Below are positions 7,046 to 13,412 of a stretch of 20,332 nucleotides of DNA, piece after piece. Every line of letters starts with the position of its first letter. Within the stretch, counting starts at the first letter, position 1. The DNA is taken from assembly GCA_964596165.1 (NCBI GenBank), contig CAZQTW010000091.1, forward strand, positions 1 to 20,332, read 5' to 3'. Below the pieces are notes generated by a model, which saw only the letters and a list, made by a program, of their open reading frames with translations, ran no database searches and was not told the DNA's origin. The stretch comes from CAYUQT01 sp964596165. Lineage in GTDB: Bacteria; Planctomycetota; Phycisphaerae; UBA1845; JAFGLZ01. The position numbers and the translations under genes were made by a program.

Positions 7046-8122
7046 TCACAGGAAAAGAGACAGTGCATCGATGAAGTTGACAACGACACCACGTTGAGCG
7101 TAGATCGACAGCAACAGCGGGTCAAGGACCTTCACCCCTGGGCCGTTCGTCGCCAGATCGCCCTGAAGCGTCGTCAAGAGGCTCCAGCCCTCTGTCCCCG
7201 TAGGGGTGCTTCGCCACGGGAACGGATCCTGGTACATCTCGACGTGTCCGTCGTAGAACGCAATGTTCCCCTTCTGGTTTGCGAGGATAAAGTCGTAGGG
7301 GATTACCTTGCCCTTCGTCCCGTGATAAGATCCGACCGTGTCTCCCACGAGGGCAAAGATGCATTCCTGCCCCATCGAAGTCCAAGGGTCAGGCGTGAGG
7401 ATGTTCCCCCAACCGTGGTAGGCGCCGGCGGCACAGTGGAAGTCCCACTGCTCGTCCGCCAACATGTACATGCCCGCCGGCGCGTAGATGCCACTGAGCT
7501 TCACGATCTGTCCCGGCCAGAGTTTGTCCTGGGCCTCTGAGTCCGCCGTGAAAGCAGGTGGTCCGGGGAGGTTCTGATTGGTCAGTATCTTGCGCCCCAG
7601 AATATTCCGAGTGTAGTTGAACAGGTCCTGGCCCTTGGTGCCTGTGTTTTGCGCACTCGGCGTTCCCACAGGCGTCCTTTCAAACTCTGGACAGCGGTAC
7701 AGATTCGCGAATCGGGCATAGCCGAACAGCTTCCCATCCTCGACCCGCACGGGCGGTGTATTGTCCGTCCAATCGGGGTCTTCTGACAGGACGTCCATGT
7801 TCGGGATCAACCACTCCTCGAGATGCATTAACTGGCGCTCCGTATTCGCGCCGGTCGGGCCCAGATTGGAGTACACCTTGTTCCAGTTGCCGCTGAACCC
7901 GACTCCTATGAAAGGCGGCGTCTCTGTGAAATCCTCCGAATAGATGAGCAAGGCTTTGGCCAGTTGGCCTTCGCGCGAGGCGCATAACGTCGCCCTCGCC
8001 TGTGCCCGGGCCTTGCTCAGCGACGGCAAAAGAATGGAGATCAACAACGCGATAATGGCCACCACCACCAACAGTTCGATGAGGGTGAACCCCGCTTGGC
8101 ACCTACGAGCGACCGGCCTCAT
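7046..8122 (-). CDS. Prepilin-type N-terminal cleavage/methylation protein (paralog 2)
   Basis: A 358-residue pilin-like protein with a basic leader (MRPVARRCQAG), prepilin cleavage before FTLIELLVVV, the assembly helix, and a C-terminal FYDGHVEMYQDPFPW box. AGGAG nine bases before the ATG is a good ribosome-binding site. The body shares FANLYRCPEFERTPVGT, ILGRKIL, YAPAGMYMLADEQWDFHCA and VLDPLLLSIYAQRG with the gene at 5454, so the pair arose by duplication of a whole gene. Both lie on the same strand, with 485 bases between them, so they may be separately transcribed. The protein is expected to be inserted in the inner membrane, processed by a prepilin peptidase encoded elsewhere, and exposed outside the cytoplasmic membrane. 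Its specific job is unknown. Confidence 0.88.
   Translation of the reverse strand: MRPVARRCQAGFTLIELLVVVAIIALLISILLPSLSKARAQARATLCASREGQLAKALLIYSEDFTETPPFIGVGFSGNWNKVYSNLGPTGANTERQLMHLEEWLIPNMDVLSEDPDWTDNTPPVRVEDGKLFGYARFANLYRCPEFERTPVGTPSAQNTGTKGQDLFNYTRNILGRKILTNQNLPGPPAFTADSEAQDKLWPGQIVKLSGIYAPAGMYMLADEQWDFHCAAGAYHGWGNILTPDPWTSMGQECIFALVGDTVGSYHGTKGKVIPYDFILANQKGNIAFYDGHVEMYQDPFPWRSTPTGTEGWSLLTTLQGDLATNGPGVKVLDPLLLSIYAQRGVVVNFIDALSLFL
7974..8094 (-). repeat. 121-base module repeated in the two pilin-like genes (copy 2)
   Basis: Partner of 6412-6532; it codes for the cleavage site, the hydrophobic helix and the following SLSKARAQARATLCASR segment. Confidence 0.8.
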
Positions 8123-8220
8123 TGAGGTTACTCCTTCTCCGTACGATCCAGGACTCTGAAAGGGCTCCTACACCTTTCGCTGATCGGGCAATACTCGAAA
8201 TGCACCATCAGGATACTGCA

Positions 8221-8458
8221 CGTCAGCGACGAATTGTGGAAGGCGCGACCCACCGCAGACCGGCTATTTGAGTCATCGCCTCCCTGCGGAATCATACGTT
8301 CCAACAAGCTTCCCCGACAAGGGGGCAATCGAAGGAATCCTGTTCGTGTTATGGCGTTTGAGTCGCTCGGCCAAGTCCTGCGTGAGGCCGACGTAGAAGC
8401 GGTCGGGCAGGGCGAGGCTTCGGAGCATGTAGACATAATGGTAGGCGGTGTTGGCCAT
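8221..8458 (-). pseudogene. Broken GIY-YIG nuclease-like gene
   Basis: From an ATG at 8458 the frame reads MANTAYHYVYMLRS, then DRFYVGLTQDLAERLKRHN. These are the GIY (here YVY) and YIG (here YVG) strands and the Arg helix of the small UvrC-like GIY-YIG domain proteins of about 80-100 residues. The frame stops after 61 residues at 8273. A shifted frame continues with AVGRAFHNSSLT, which resembles the family's usual C-terminal 'SGSGRAF' segment, but about ten residues that should join the two parts are missing. The simplest reading is a deletion plus frameshift in a formerly intact gene. A truncated but translated product cannot be excluded. It lies just downstream of ssrA on the same strand. 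Confidence 0.6.
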
Positions 8459-8514
8459 GGCTTGCCAAGGCGTAGTTCGCCGCGGTCCTGCAAATGCGAA
8501 AGAGCCCGGCTTCG

Positions 8515-8534
8515 CGGCGTGCGCCGCTACGCCG
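8515..8534 (-). repeat. Small hairpin downstream of ssrA
   Basis: CGGCGT (8515-8520) and ACGCCG (8529-8534) pair around an eight-base loop. It is the second stem after the tmRNA 3' end and has no T-run. Confidence 0.3.
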
Positions 8535-8541
8535 TGGCCGT

Positions 8542-8570
8542 CTTCATTCGCCGACAAGCGGCGAACGAAG
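8542..8570 (-). terminator. Stem-loop directly after the tmRNA 3' end
   Basis: CTTC-A-TTCGCCG (8542-8553) pairs with CGGCGAA-C-GAAG (8559-8570): 11 pairs with one mismatch and a five-base loop, starting three bases past the tmRNA discriminator. No U-run follows on the minus strand. It may be a processing stem or a factor-assisted end for the smpB-ssrA transcript. Confidence 0.5.
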
Positions 8571-8572
8571 AC

Positions 8573-8929
8573 TGGAGGCGGCGGGAATTGAACCCGCGTC
8601 CCGATGCATTTCAGGCAGGATCACTACGTGCGTAGTCGATCGATTGAATCTCGGGATCCGCCACGCCGGTCGACAGGCTTGATGGATCCCCAGCCGGGTT
8701 GAGTCTCGACGGCAGCCGACCCGACGGGCAACTGCCGACCAGCCTGCTGAGCGACGTCCGGACGCACTAGCAGGCGTCGCGCGCCGGACGGGTGGCCTTA
8801 ATTAGGCCGCCATGCGCAACTCTGTAGAGTCGGCACTTAAACGTGTGTCAGGTGTTTTACCAGGCCTCCTGACAACCTGGGCACGCGACCGTTGCCCTCA
8901 ACCTGCCCGGTCGAACCCAATTCGCCCCC
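8573..8929 (-). ncRNA. ssrA: Transfer-messenger RNA (tmRNA)
   Basis: About 357 nt. The 5' end GGGGGCG pairs with the 3' end CGCCUCC to give a 7-bp acceptor stem with one G-U pair, and the discriminator A is at 8573. CCA is not encoded and must be added. The 5' part has the tmRNA hallmark GGGUUCGAC, and the 3' part carries the T-arm GGUUCAAUUCC. The tag reading frame is at 8802-8834: resume codon GCC, peptide ADSTELRMAA, stop UAA. With the alanine carried by the charged tmRNA, the tag would be AADSTELRMAA, ending in the expected Ala-Ala degron. It rescues stalled ribosomes with SmpB and marks the nascent chain for proteolysis. smpB lies 32 bases upstream on the same strand without a terminator between, so the two are probably co-transcribed. 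Confidence 0.95.
8802..8834 (-). CDS. tmRNA tag peptide frame (ADSTELRMAA)
   Basis: Ten codons and UAA inside ssrA, preceded by UUUAAGU, which fits the usual resume-codon context. The C-terminal MAA is a variant of the common LAA or VAA end. Confidence 0.85.
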   Translation of the reverse strand, partial: ADSTELRMAA

Positions 8930-8961
8930 AAAAGGCAGACGTCAGGCCTCATTCATCCGTG

Positions 8962-9426
8962 TTATCGGCGCATCGCACGGGCCATATCACGCTCGTGATC
9001 GCGCCGCTTGATGTCCTCTCGCTTGTCGGCGTGGGTCTTGCCCTTGACCAAGGCGAGTTCCACCTTGGCCAGACCCCGCTTGTTAAAGTAGATGCTCAAG
9101 GGCACGAGTGTGAGCCCGCGCTGTGTCACCTTGGTCAGCAACCGGGCGATCTCTCTTCTGTGCAGCAACAACTTTCGTGGCCTAAGGGGTTCATGGTTGT
9201 TGAGGTTGCCCTGTTCATAAGGGTTTATATGACAACCATATAAGAATACCTCGCCTCTATCGATTCTGGCGAATGCTTCTTCGATGGAGGCGTGTCCCGC
9301 CCTCAAGCTCTTGACCTCGGTGCCCACAAGCGATATACCCACTTCCATGTGCTCCAGGACGTGGTAGTTGTAGCGGGCCTTGCTATTGACGATCCGCTTT
9401 GTTTTGTTTGCTGGGGCCGTGGTCAT
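8962..9426 (-). CDS. smpB: SsrA-binding protein SmpB
   Basis: A 154-residue protein of the expected length for SmpB, the small basic partner that binds the tRNA-like part of tmRNA and delivers it to stalled ribosomes. The family blocks are clear: NSKARYNYHVLEHMEVGISL, GTEVKSLRAG, ASIEEAFARI, GCHINPYEQGN, RPRKLLLHRREI, FNKRGLAKVELALVKGK, and the basic C-terminal tail DKREDIKRRDHERDMARAM that folds into the mRNA channel. The ATG at 9426 is only about 10 bases downstream of a TAATAT -10 box, so the transcript may be leaderless or have a very short leader. It precedes ssrA on the same strand and is divergent from the sigma-factor gene. Confidence 0.97.
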   Translation of the reverse strand: MTTAPANKTKRIVNSKARYNYHVLEHMEVGISLVGTEVKSLRAGHASIEEAFARIDRGEVFLYGCHINPYEQGNLNNHEPLRPRKLLLHRREIARLLTKVTQRGLTLVPLSIYFNKRGLAKVELALVKGKTHADKREDIKRRDHERDMARAMRR

Positions 9427-9436
9427 GACGAAAGTT

Positions 9437-9464
9437 ATATTAGCATGAAATCGAAAGTTTGCAA
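9437..9464 (-). promoter_or_regulatory. Promoter for smpB-ssrA
   Basis: On the minus strand TTGCAA (9464-9459), a 16-base spacer and TAATAT (9442-9437) form a good housekeeping-type promoter. The predicted start site is almost at the smpB ATG, so leaderless or near-leaderless translation is likely. Confidence 0.55.
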
Positions 9465-9489
9465 CTCGACATGCCGCCGTAAGTATAAT
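9459..9489 (+). promoter_or_regulatory. Promoter for the ECF sigma operon, sharing its -35 with smpB
   Basis: TTGCAA (9459-9464), a 19-base spacer and a perfect TATAAT (9484-9489). The spacer is longer than ideal. TTGCAA is its own reverse complement, so the same six bases can be the -35 box in both directions. Confidence 0.45.
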
Positions 9490-9500
9490 GAGGTGGCATC

Positions 9501-10136
9501 ATGAGATCCGCTGAGAAGGGCCCAGCTAAGGAGGCCGTCCTCTCCAAGCGGAAGGAGAGGCGGTTGATAGAGGCTGCCCGAAGGGGGTGTCAGGTCTCCG
9601 CGCGCGAACTCATTGATGCACACAAAGACAGGCTCTTTGCCTTTGTGTGGAGGATACTTAGGGATCACCACGACGCTGAAGAAATCTGTCAGGAGGCATT
9701 TCTCAGGGCGTTTGCTTCGTTGGACTCCTTCAGTCAGGAATACCGCTTCAGCACGTGGCTGTTCACGATTGCCTATCGGCTGTGCCTCAATCTGTTGCGT
9801 CGTAAGCCCCCTCTGTCGGGCGATATCGAGCTGAGCGGCTTTGACGCGGGACAGGAAGGGGCCGGCGACCAAGTAGCCAACAGCGAGGAGGCCGAACGCC
9901 TGAAAGATGCCGTGTGGTCCGCCGTCGACAAGTTGTCGGTCCACCAGCGAGCGACGGTCTTGCTGTTCTACCGTGAGGGGCTGGGCTGTGAGGAGATTGG
10001 TGAGGTTCTCGAAATGCCGGTGGCAACGGTCAAGAGCCATCTGCACCGAGCTCGAATGCGATTGCGTGAGACGCTAACCCCGCAACTCTCGGCCGATTGG
10101 AAGGCCCTGCGATTCTTTGGGGAGGCTGCGGGATGA
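9501..10136 (+). CDS. RNA polymerase sigma-70 family ECF sigma factor
   Basis: A 211-residue extracytoplasmic-function sigma factor, with regions 2 and 4 only. Region 2 spans about 35-100, with HDAEEICQEAFLRAF (core binding, 2.2) and FSTWLFTIAYRLCLNLLRR (2.3-2.4, -10 recognition). Region 4 spans about 138-190, with YREGLGCEEIGEVLEMPVAT then VKSHLHRARMRLRE (helix-turn-helix, -35 recognition). The ATG at 9501 follows a GAGGTGG ribosome-binding site and lies only 12 bases past a TATAAT, so its leader is very short. The anti-sigma gene starts 55 bases downstream and a PDZ protein gene follows, all on one strand. The sigma factor is probably held by the anti-sigma factor until an envelope signal frees it. 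The regulon cannot be told from this window; the operon's own promoter looks like a housekeeping type rather than an ECF type. Confidence 0.93.
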   Translation: MRSAEKGPAKEAVLSKRKERRLIEAARRGCQVSARELIDAHKDRLFAFVWRILRDHHDAEEICQEAFLRAFASLDSFSQEYRFSTWLFTIAYRLCLNLLRRKPPLSGDIELSGFDAGQEGAGDQVANSEEAERLKDAVWSAVDKLSVHQRATVLLFYREGLGCEEIGEVLEMPVATVKSHLHRARMRLRETLTPQLSADWKALRFFGEAAG

Positions 10137-10191
10137 AGATAGGAACATGTTGAGATTCCACGTCATTTAGGCGCCGCGTACGGGGCAAGTC

Positions 10192-10899
10192 ATGGATTGC
10201 CGGCATGCTCAGCACTTGTTGGACAGTTATCTCGACGGACAGTTGCCTGCCTCCTTGCGTGCGGAGATTCACGCCCACCGGTTGACGTGCCCTCGATGTC
10301 AGCGTTCCATGGCGATTGTCGAGGTGGCCGCGGACGTCATCCTCACCGATCGTCGCGAACCCGCCATTTCGCTGGGTTTCACCGATCGTGTGATGACCGC
10401 AATGAGGCCTCAAGAACCTCGTCTGGCCAGGCGAGTCATCCGCTTGCGCCGTGTGGCGGCCGTTCTGGGGCCGATCCTCAGCGCCGCCGCCGTGTGGATG
10501 CTGGTTGCCTCCGCGTTTCATCCGATCGAGACCGTTCCTACCCCGCAGTCAATTTTGTCGGCCACCAAGACGGGGGGCTCCTTGGTACCTCAGACCGCCG
10601 GCGTGGTTCAGGTGGCGCCTGCCGCGGGTCCCCAGGATACGATCGCTGACACACTCGCAGAGGGGTTGTTGGCGCCGGCAGTGACCGCATGGCGAGATAC
10701 ACAACGGAGTACCCGTGATCTGGTTGCGTTGGGTCGGTTGGCTCTTCGGGCGGCCGGCCGGACCTTTAGCGACCCTCTCGTGGAACAGCCCGCGAGTGAG
10801 AGTCCGGATGGTCTGTTCGAGCCGGGGTCGATCTTCAGGAGCCTGTTGGCCCCGAAGCCCGAGGGGGAGACGGTCGACGAAAGTCCCGACGTACTGTGA
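10192..10899 (+). CDS. Membrane-bound anti-sigma factor with zf-HC2 domain
   Basis: A 235-residue anti-sigma factor of the ZAS type. The N-terminal domain (1-40) starts MDCRHAQHLLDSYLDGQLP and has Cys3 and the zinc motif H29-x3-C33-x2-C36, which binds the cognate sigma factor in the cytoplasm. A basic stretch (78-87) and a membrane helix (about 88-109, VLGPILSAAAVWMLVASAF) follow, then a roughly 125-residue Pro/Ala/Gly-rich extracytoplasmic tail without a recognised domain. It comes directly after the sigma gene, as expected for a sigma/anti-sigma pair. Release could be by regulated proteolysis or by redox or zinc state; the sequence does not decide. The ribosome-binding site (GGGGC) is weak. 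Confidence 0.88.
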   Translation: MDCRHAQHLLDSYLDGQLPASLRAEIHAHRLTCPRCQRSMAIVEVAADVILTDRREPAISLGFTDRVMTAMRPQEPRLARRVIRLRRVAAVLGPILSAAAVWMLVASAFHPIETVPTPQSILSATKTGGSLVPQTAGVVQVAPAAGPQDTIADTLAEGLLAPAVTAWRDTQRSTRDLVALGRLALRAAGRTFSDPLVEQPASESPDGLFEPGSIFRSLLAPKPEGETVDESPDVL

Positions 10900-10960
10900 T
10901 CGTTGATGTCCGTCTCGGCGATCATTTCTCCGGCATTTTCAAGGTCTACCGAGCGAGGCC

Positions 10961-13021
10961 GTGGGGCACACAGGTCGGAGACGGTTTCTCTTTGCGGCGA
11001 TCGGCGCGCCGATCTTCCTGTGCGCGCCGGTCGATGCCGACGACTCATTTGCCCGGCTGATTCCAGCGGACGTTCGCGCCTACGCCGAAGTGCGGGGACT
11101 GGCTCGCATCGGCGAGCGGCTGGGCGAGGGTGGGACCTGGACCGTCTGGTCCCAGGTTGTGGCCGGGCAGACCTCGCAACCGACGATTACCGTCGAGTGG
11201 GGACAGCGCGTCGGTCGAATCCTGAACATGACCCTGGCCGAAGCCGTTCGTAGCCTCTTTGGGCAGCAGGTCGCGCTCGCGGCGCCGTCCTATGACGAAC
11301 TGGCCCAGGGAGTCGTTCTGGCTCGCGCGCCCGATCCCAAGGTGATCTCCGAACTCATCGCCAGGAACCAGGCCCAACAGCAGCCCTCCGTGGGTACGGT
11401 ATCCCGGTATGCCCTCAAGGAAGGTCTCTCGCTCGCGGTTCAGGGCGACGTCGTCGTCCTAGGACAACACGGCGGGAAAGCGGACCTCTTCGAACGAACG
11501 GTCGCCTTGCTGAGCGGTCAGCAAGGCGCCACACTCGCCTCGGCTCCCGCATTCGTGGAACAGGCAAACCGGCTGCCGCCGGGCGGCCAAGGACTACTCT
11601 ACCTGGACCTGGCGGCGACGGGCGCGGCAACAACGTCGAGCGGTTCTCAGCCCTCCTCTGACTCGACCCCGTCCTCGCGATCGCCATGGCTCAACATGAA
11701 ACGTCTGGTGCTGGGGCTGTACGACCGGGCGGGGGGGATCGACCTGGAGGTTCGAGGCCTTCTCGATCAGCCCATGCCGCGAGTCGGGTCGAAGGACCTG
11801 TCGATCGACTCGATCGGCCGACTGCCGCGCTCTACCCTCCTGGTTTGGGCACAGACGGTCGACTTAGCCGGCCTCTATCGACAGGTCATGTCCGATCGCG
11901 ACCCTCAGGAGCGGATCATTCGGCTCAATCTGGAAGTCATTCAGGCCCTGTTGCGACCCGCCGACTTGGAGAAGGATCTGTTGGCCAAATTGGGCCCACA
12001 GGCGATGGTGGTCCTGGGGCGTGTTCCCACCGCGCAGAGCCGGCCCGCGGATTCCTACGACCTTCCCCTGCTGTCCGTGATGATCGAGGCGCGCGAGGGC
12101 GAGGTGAATGCCGCGATGCTCCAGCGGCTGGGCGAACGCTTCCTGGGGTGGATGAAGGTGGAGTTTGCTCGCGCGAAACAGAACCTGGACCTCAGTATCG
12201 ATCAAACGCCCTATCGCCAGACAGTGATCTACCGAATTCCGCTGGGCACCCTGTTCAAGGGGAACACGCTATGTCCGTACCTCACGACGCTTGAGTTGTG
12301 TTGGGCGGGCGTCAAGGGATGGCTGATCGTATCGAGTCATTCGGACCATGTGCGTCAGATCATCGACGCCAGGGAGGCCCCGCCTGCGGAGACACTCGCC
12401 GATACGGCGGCGTTCAAGTCTTTGGGCCATCACCAGGAAGCGTCGAGCCTGTTGCTAATGCAGCCGGCGGCGACGGCATCGATGCTCCAATCGTGGTTGG
12501 ATTACTGTGCCAAGCATGCCCCTCGAGTGCTCGAACCGTTGTGGTGGAAGCGAATGGTCGTCCGCCGGTTGGGTCGGCGCGTTGAACTGGGCATCATCAT
12601 CAAAGGAGGGTCCGAGCCGGGGCGGGTCATCGTTGGGAGTCCCGTGCTGCCGGAGATGCCGGCAGCAGGCCGGCTCATGCCGGGCGACAAGATTTGCGCG
12701 GTCGACGGCAAAAATCTGTCGGAAGATCGTCCCGAGGACGATCTCCGCGATCTGGTCGCCCTTCGCCCGAACGCCGAAGTTGTCCTTCGTGTTGAACGCG
12801 GAGGCAAACTTCTGGATGTCAGAATACCGCTTTCCACGCAACAGCCGTTGCCGTTCGCGGCCGACTGGGACCCCATTCGTTCCATTCGTTACCTGATCAG
12901 TCTGGGTCAGAGCCTGGACGCCGCCGGCTATGTCGGTGCGAACTCCACAAAAGATACCCACTTCGACGGCACGCTGGTCCTACGCCTCAACCACGCCACT
13001 TCTCAGCCAACGTCGCGATAG
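10961..13021 (+). CDS. Exported PDZ-domain protein (DUF3352-like body)
   Basis: A 686-residue protein. A GTG at 10961 follows GAGCGAGG and gives a clear signal peptide (GRRRFLFAAIGAPIFLCAPVDA). No ATG occurs in frame upstream before the stop at 10904. The mature protein opens with SFARLIPADVRAYAEVRGL, the 'LPADT-like' opening I associate with DUF3352-type proteins. The body (to about 545) has alternating strands and helices with an S/T/P-rich linker near 222-246. A PDZ domain sits at about 553-630 (PAAGRLMPGDKICAVDGKNL, then RVERGGKLLDVRIPL); there is no protease domain in front of it. It probably sits in the periplasm or at the outer surface. As the third gene after sigma and anti-sigma it may be a sensor, a chaperone-like binding protein or a target of the pathway. 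The function is not known. Confidence 0.7.
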   Translation: MGHTGRRRFLFAAIGAPIFLCAPVDADDSFARLIPADVRAYAEVRGLARIGERLGEGGTWTVWSQVVAGQTSQPTITVEWGQRVGRILNMTLAEAVRSLFGQQVALAAPSYDELAQGVVLARAPDPKVISELIARNQAQQQPSVGTVSRYALKEGLSLAVQGDVVVLGQHGGKADLFERTVALLSGQQGATLASAPAFVEQANRLPPGGQGLLYLDLAATGAATTSSGSQPSSDSTPSSRSPWLNMKRLVLGLYDRAGGIDLEVRGLLDQPMPRVGSKDLSIDSIGRLPRSTLLVWAQTVDLAGLYRQVMSDRDPQERIIRLNLEVIQALLRPADLEKDLLAKLGPQAMVVLGRVPTAQSRPADSYDLPLLSVMIEAREGEVNAAMLQRLGERFLGWMKVEFARAKQNLDLSIDQTPYRQTVIYRIPLGTLFKGNTLCPYLTTLELCWAGVKGWLIVSSHSDHVRQIIDAREAPPAETLADTAAFKSLGHHQEASSLLLMQPAATASMLQSWLDYCAKHAPRVLEPLWWKRMVVRRLGRRVELGIIIKGGSEPGRVIVGSPVLPEMPAAGRLMPGDKICAVDGKNLSEDRPEDDLRDLVALRPNAEVVLRVERGGKLLDVRIPLSTQQPLPFAADWDPIRSIRYLISLGQSLDAAGYVGANSTKDTHFDGTLVLRLNHATSQPTSR

Positions 13022-13412
13022 AGGGGGGATTGAAACGCAACCTTGTCGGTCAAGCCAGGGTCGAATCATCTCAGACAGAACGCCTCGGTCCGGTCCACAT
13101 TCTTGCCCGCGACGCCTTCGGACCCACGTTGCTTGGTGTGCCTTTTCCGGACGGTTGCCTCGGGGTCCGCACGATCCTATACTTGGGTGTGGCTGAAGCT
13201 ATCTCCCCCCGCGTGAACCCTCCTGTGTTCACTTGGGATCCTTCGGTGTAGGCCACGGCGATCGCTGAGCGTGGATGATCTTCAGTAGTGGGCAGATTAT
13301 CGGAACGGATCGGGGAAGCATGCGCAATGAGTTGATTCGTACACGGCTTCATGCGGAGGCATGCCTCTCTTATCGCAAAGGTAGGGGGGGCCGGAAGACG
13401 GGGAGACAGACG
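13022..13412. other. Intergenic region before the C45-type hydrolase
   Basis: 391 bases with no gene I can support; in-frame ATGs at 13275 and 13321 could extend the next gene, but the added residues are not protein-like and the signal peptide begins at 13413. A small inverted repeat (GTGAAC 13213-13218, GTTCAC 13227-13232) is present. I saw no clear promoter. Confidence 0.45.

Noticed and set aside
8234..8682. Plus-strand open frames across the GIY-YIG remnant and tmRNA
   Set aside because: They read antisense to the tmRNA acceptor end; the WRRRELNPRPDAFQ-type peptide is a well-known artefact of translating tRNA-like 3' ends.
8812..9243. A 143-codon plus-strand frame over ssrA and smpB
   Set aside because: It is antisense to tmRNA and SmpB, both of which are certain.
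13213..13232. Short inverted repeat GTGAAC/GTTCAC as a terminator or operator
   Set aside because: Only six base pairs, no T-run, and not placed next to a start or stop codon; too likely by chance.
13275..13412. N-terminal extension of the C45-type protein from upstream ATGs
   Set aside because: The extra 46 residues are not protein-like, would bury the signal peptide, and have no ribosome-binding site; GGGGAG before 13413 supports the later start.
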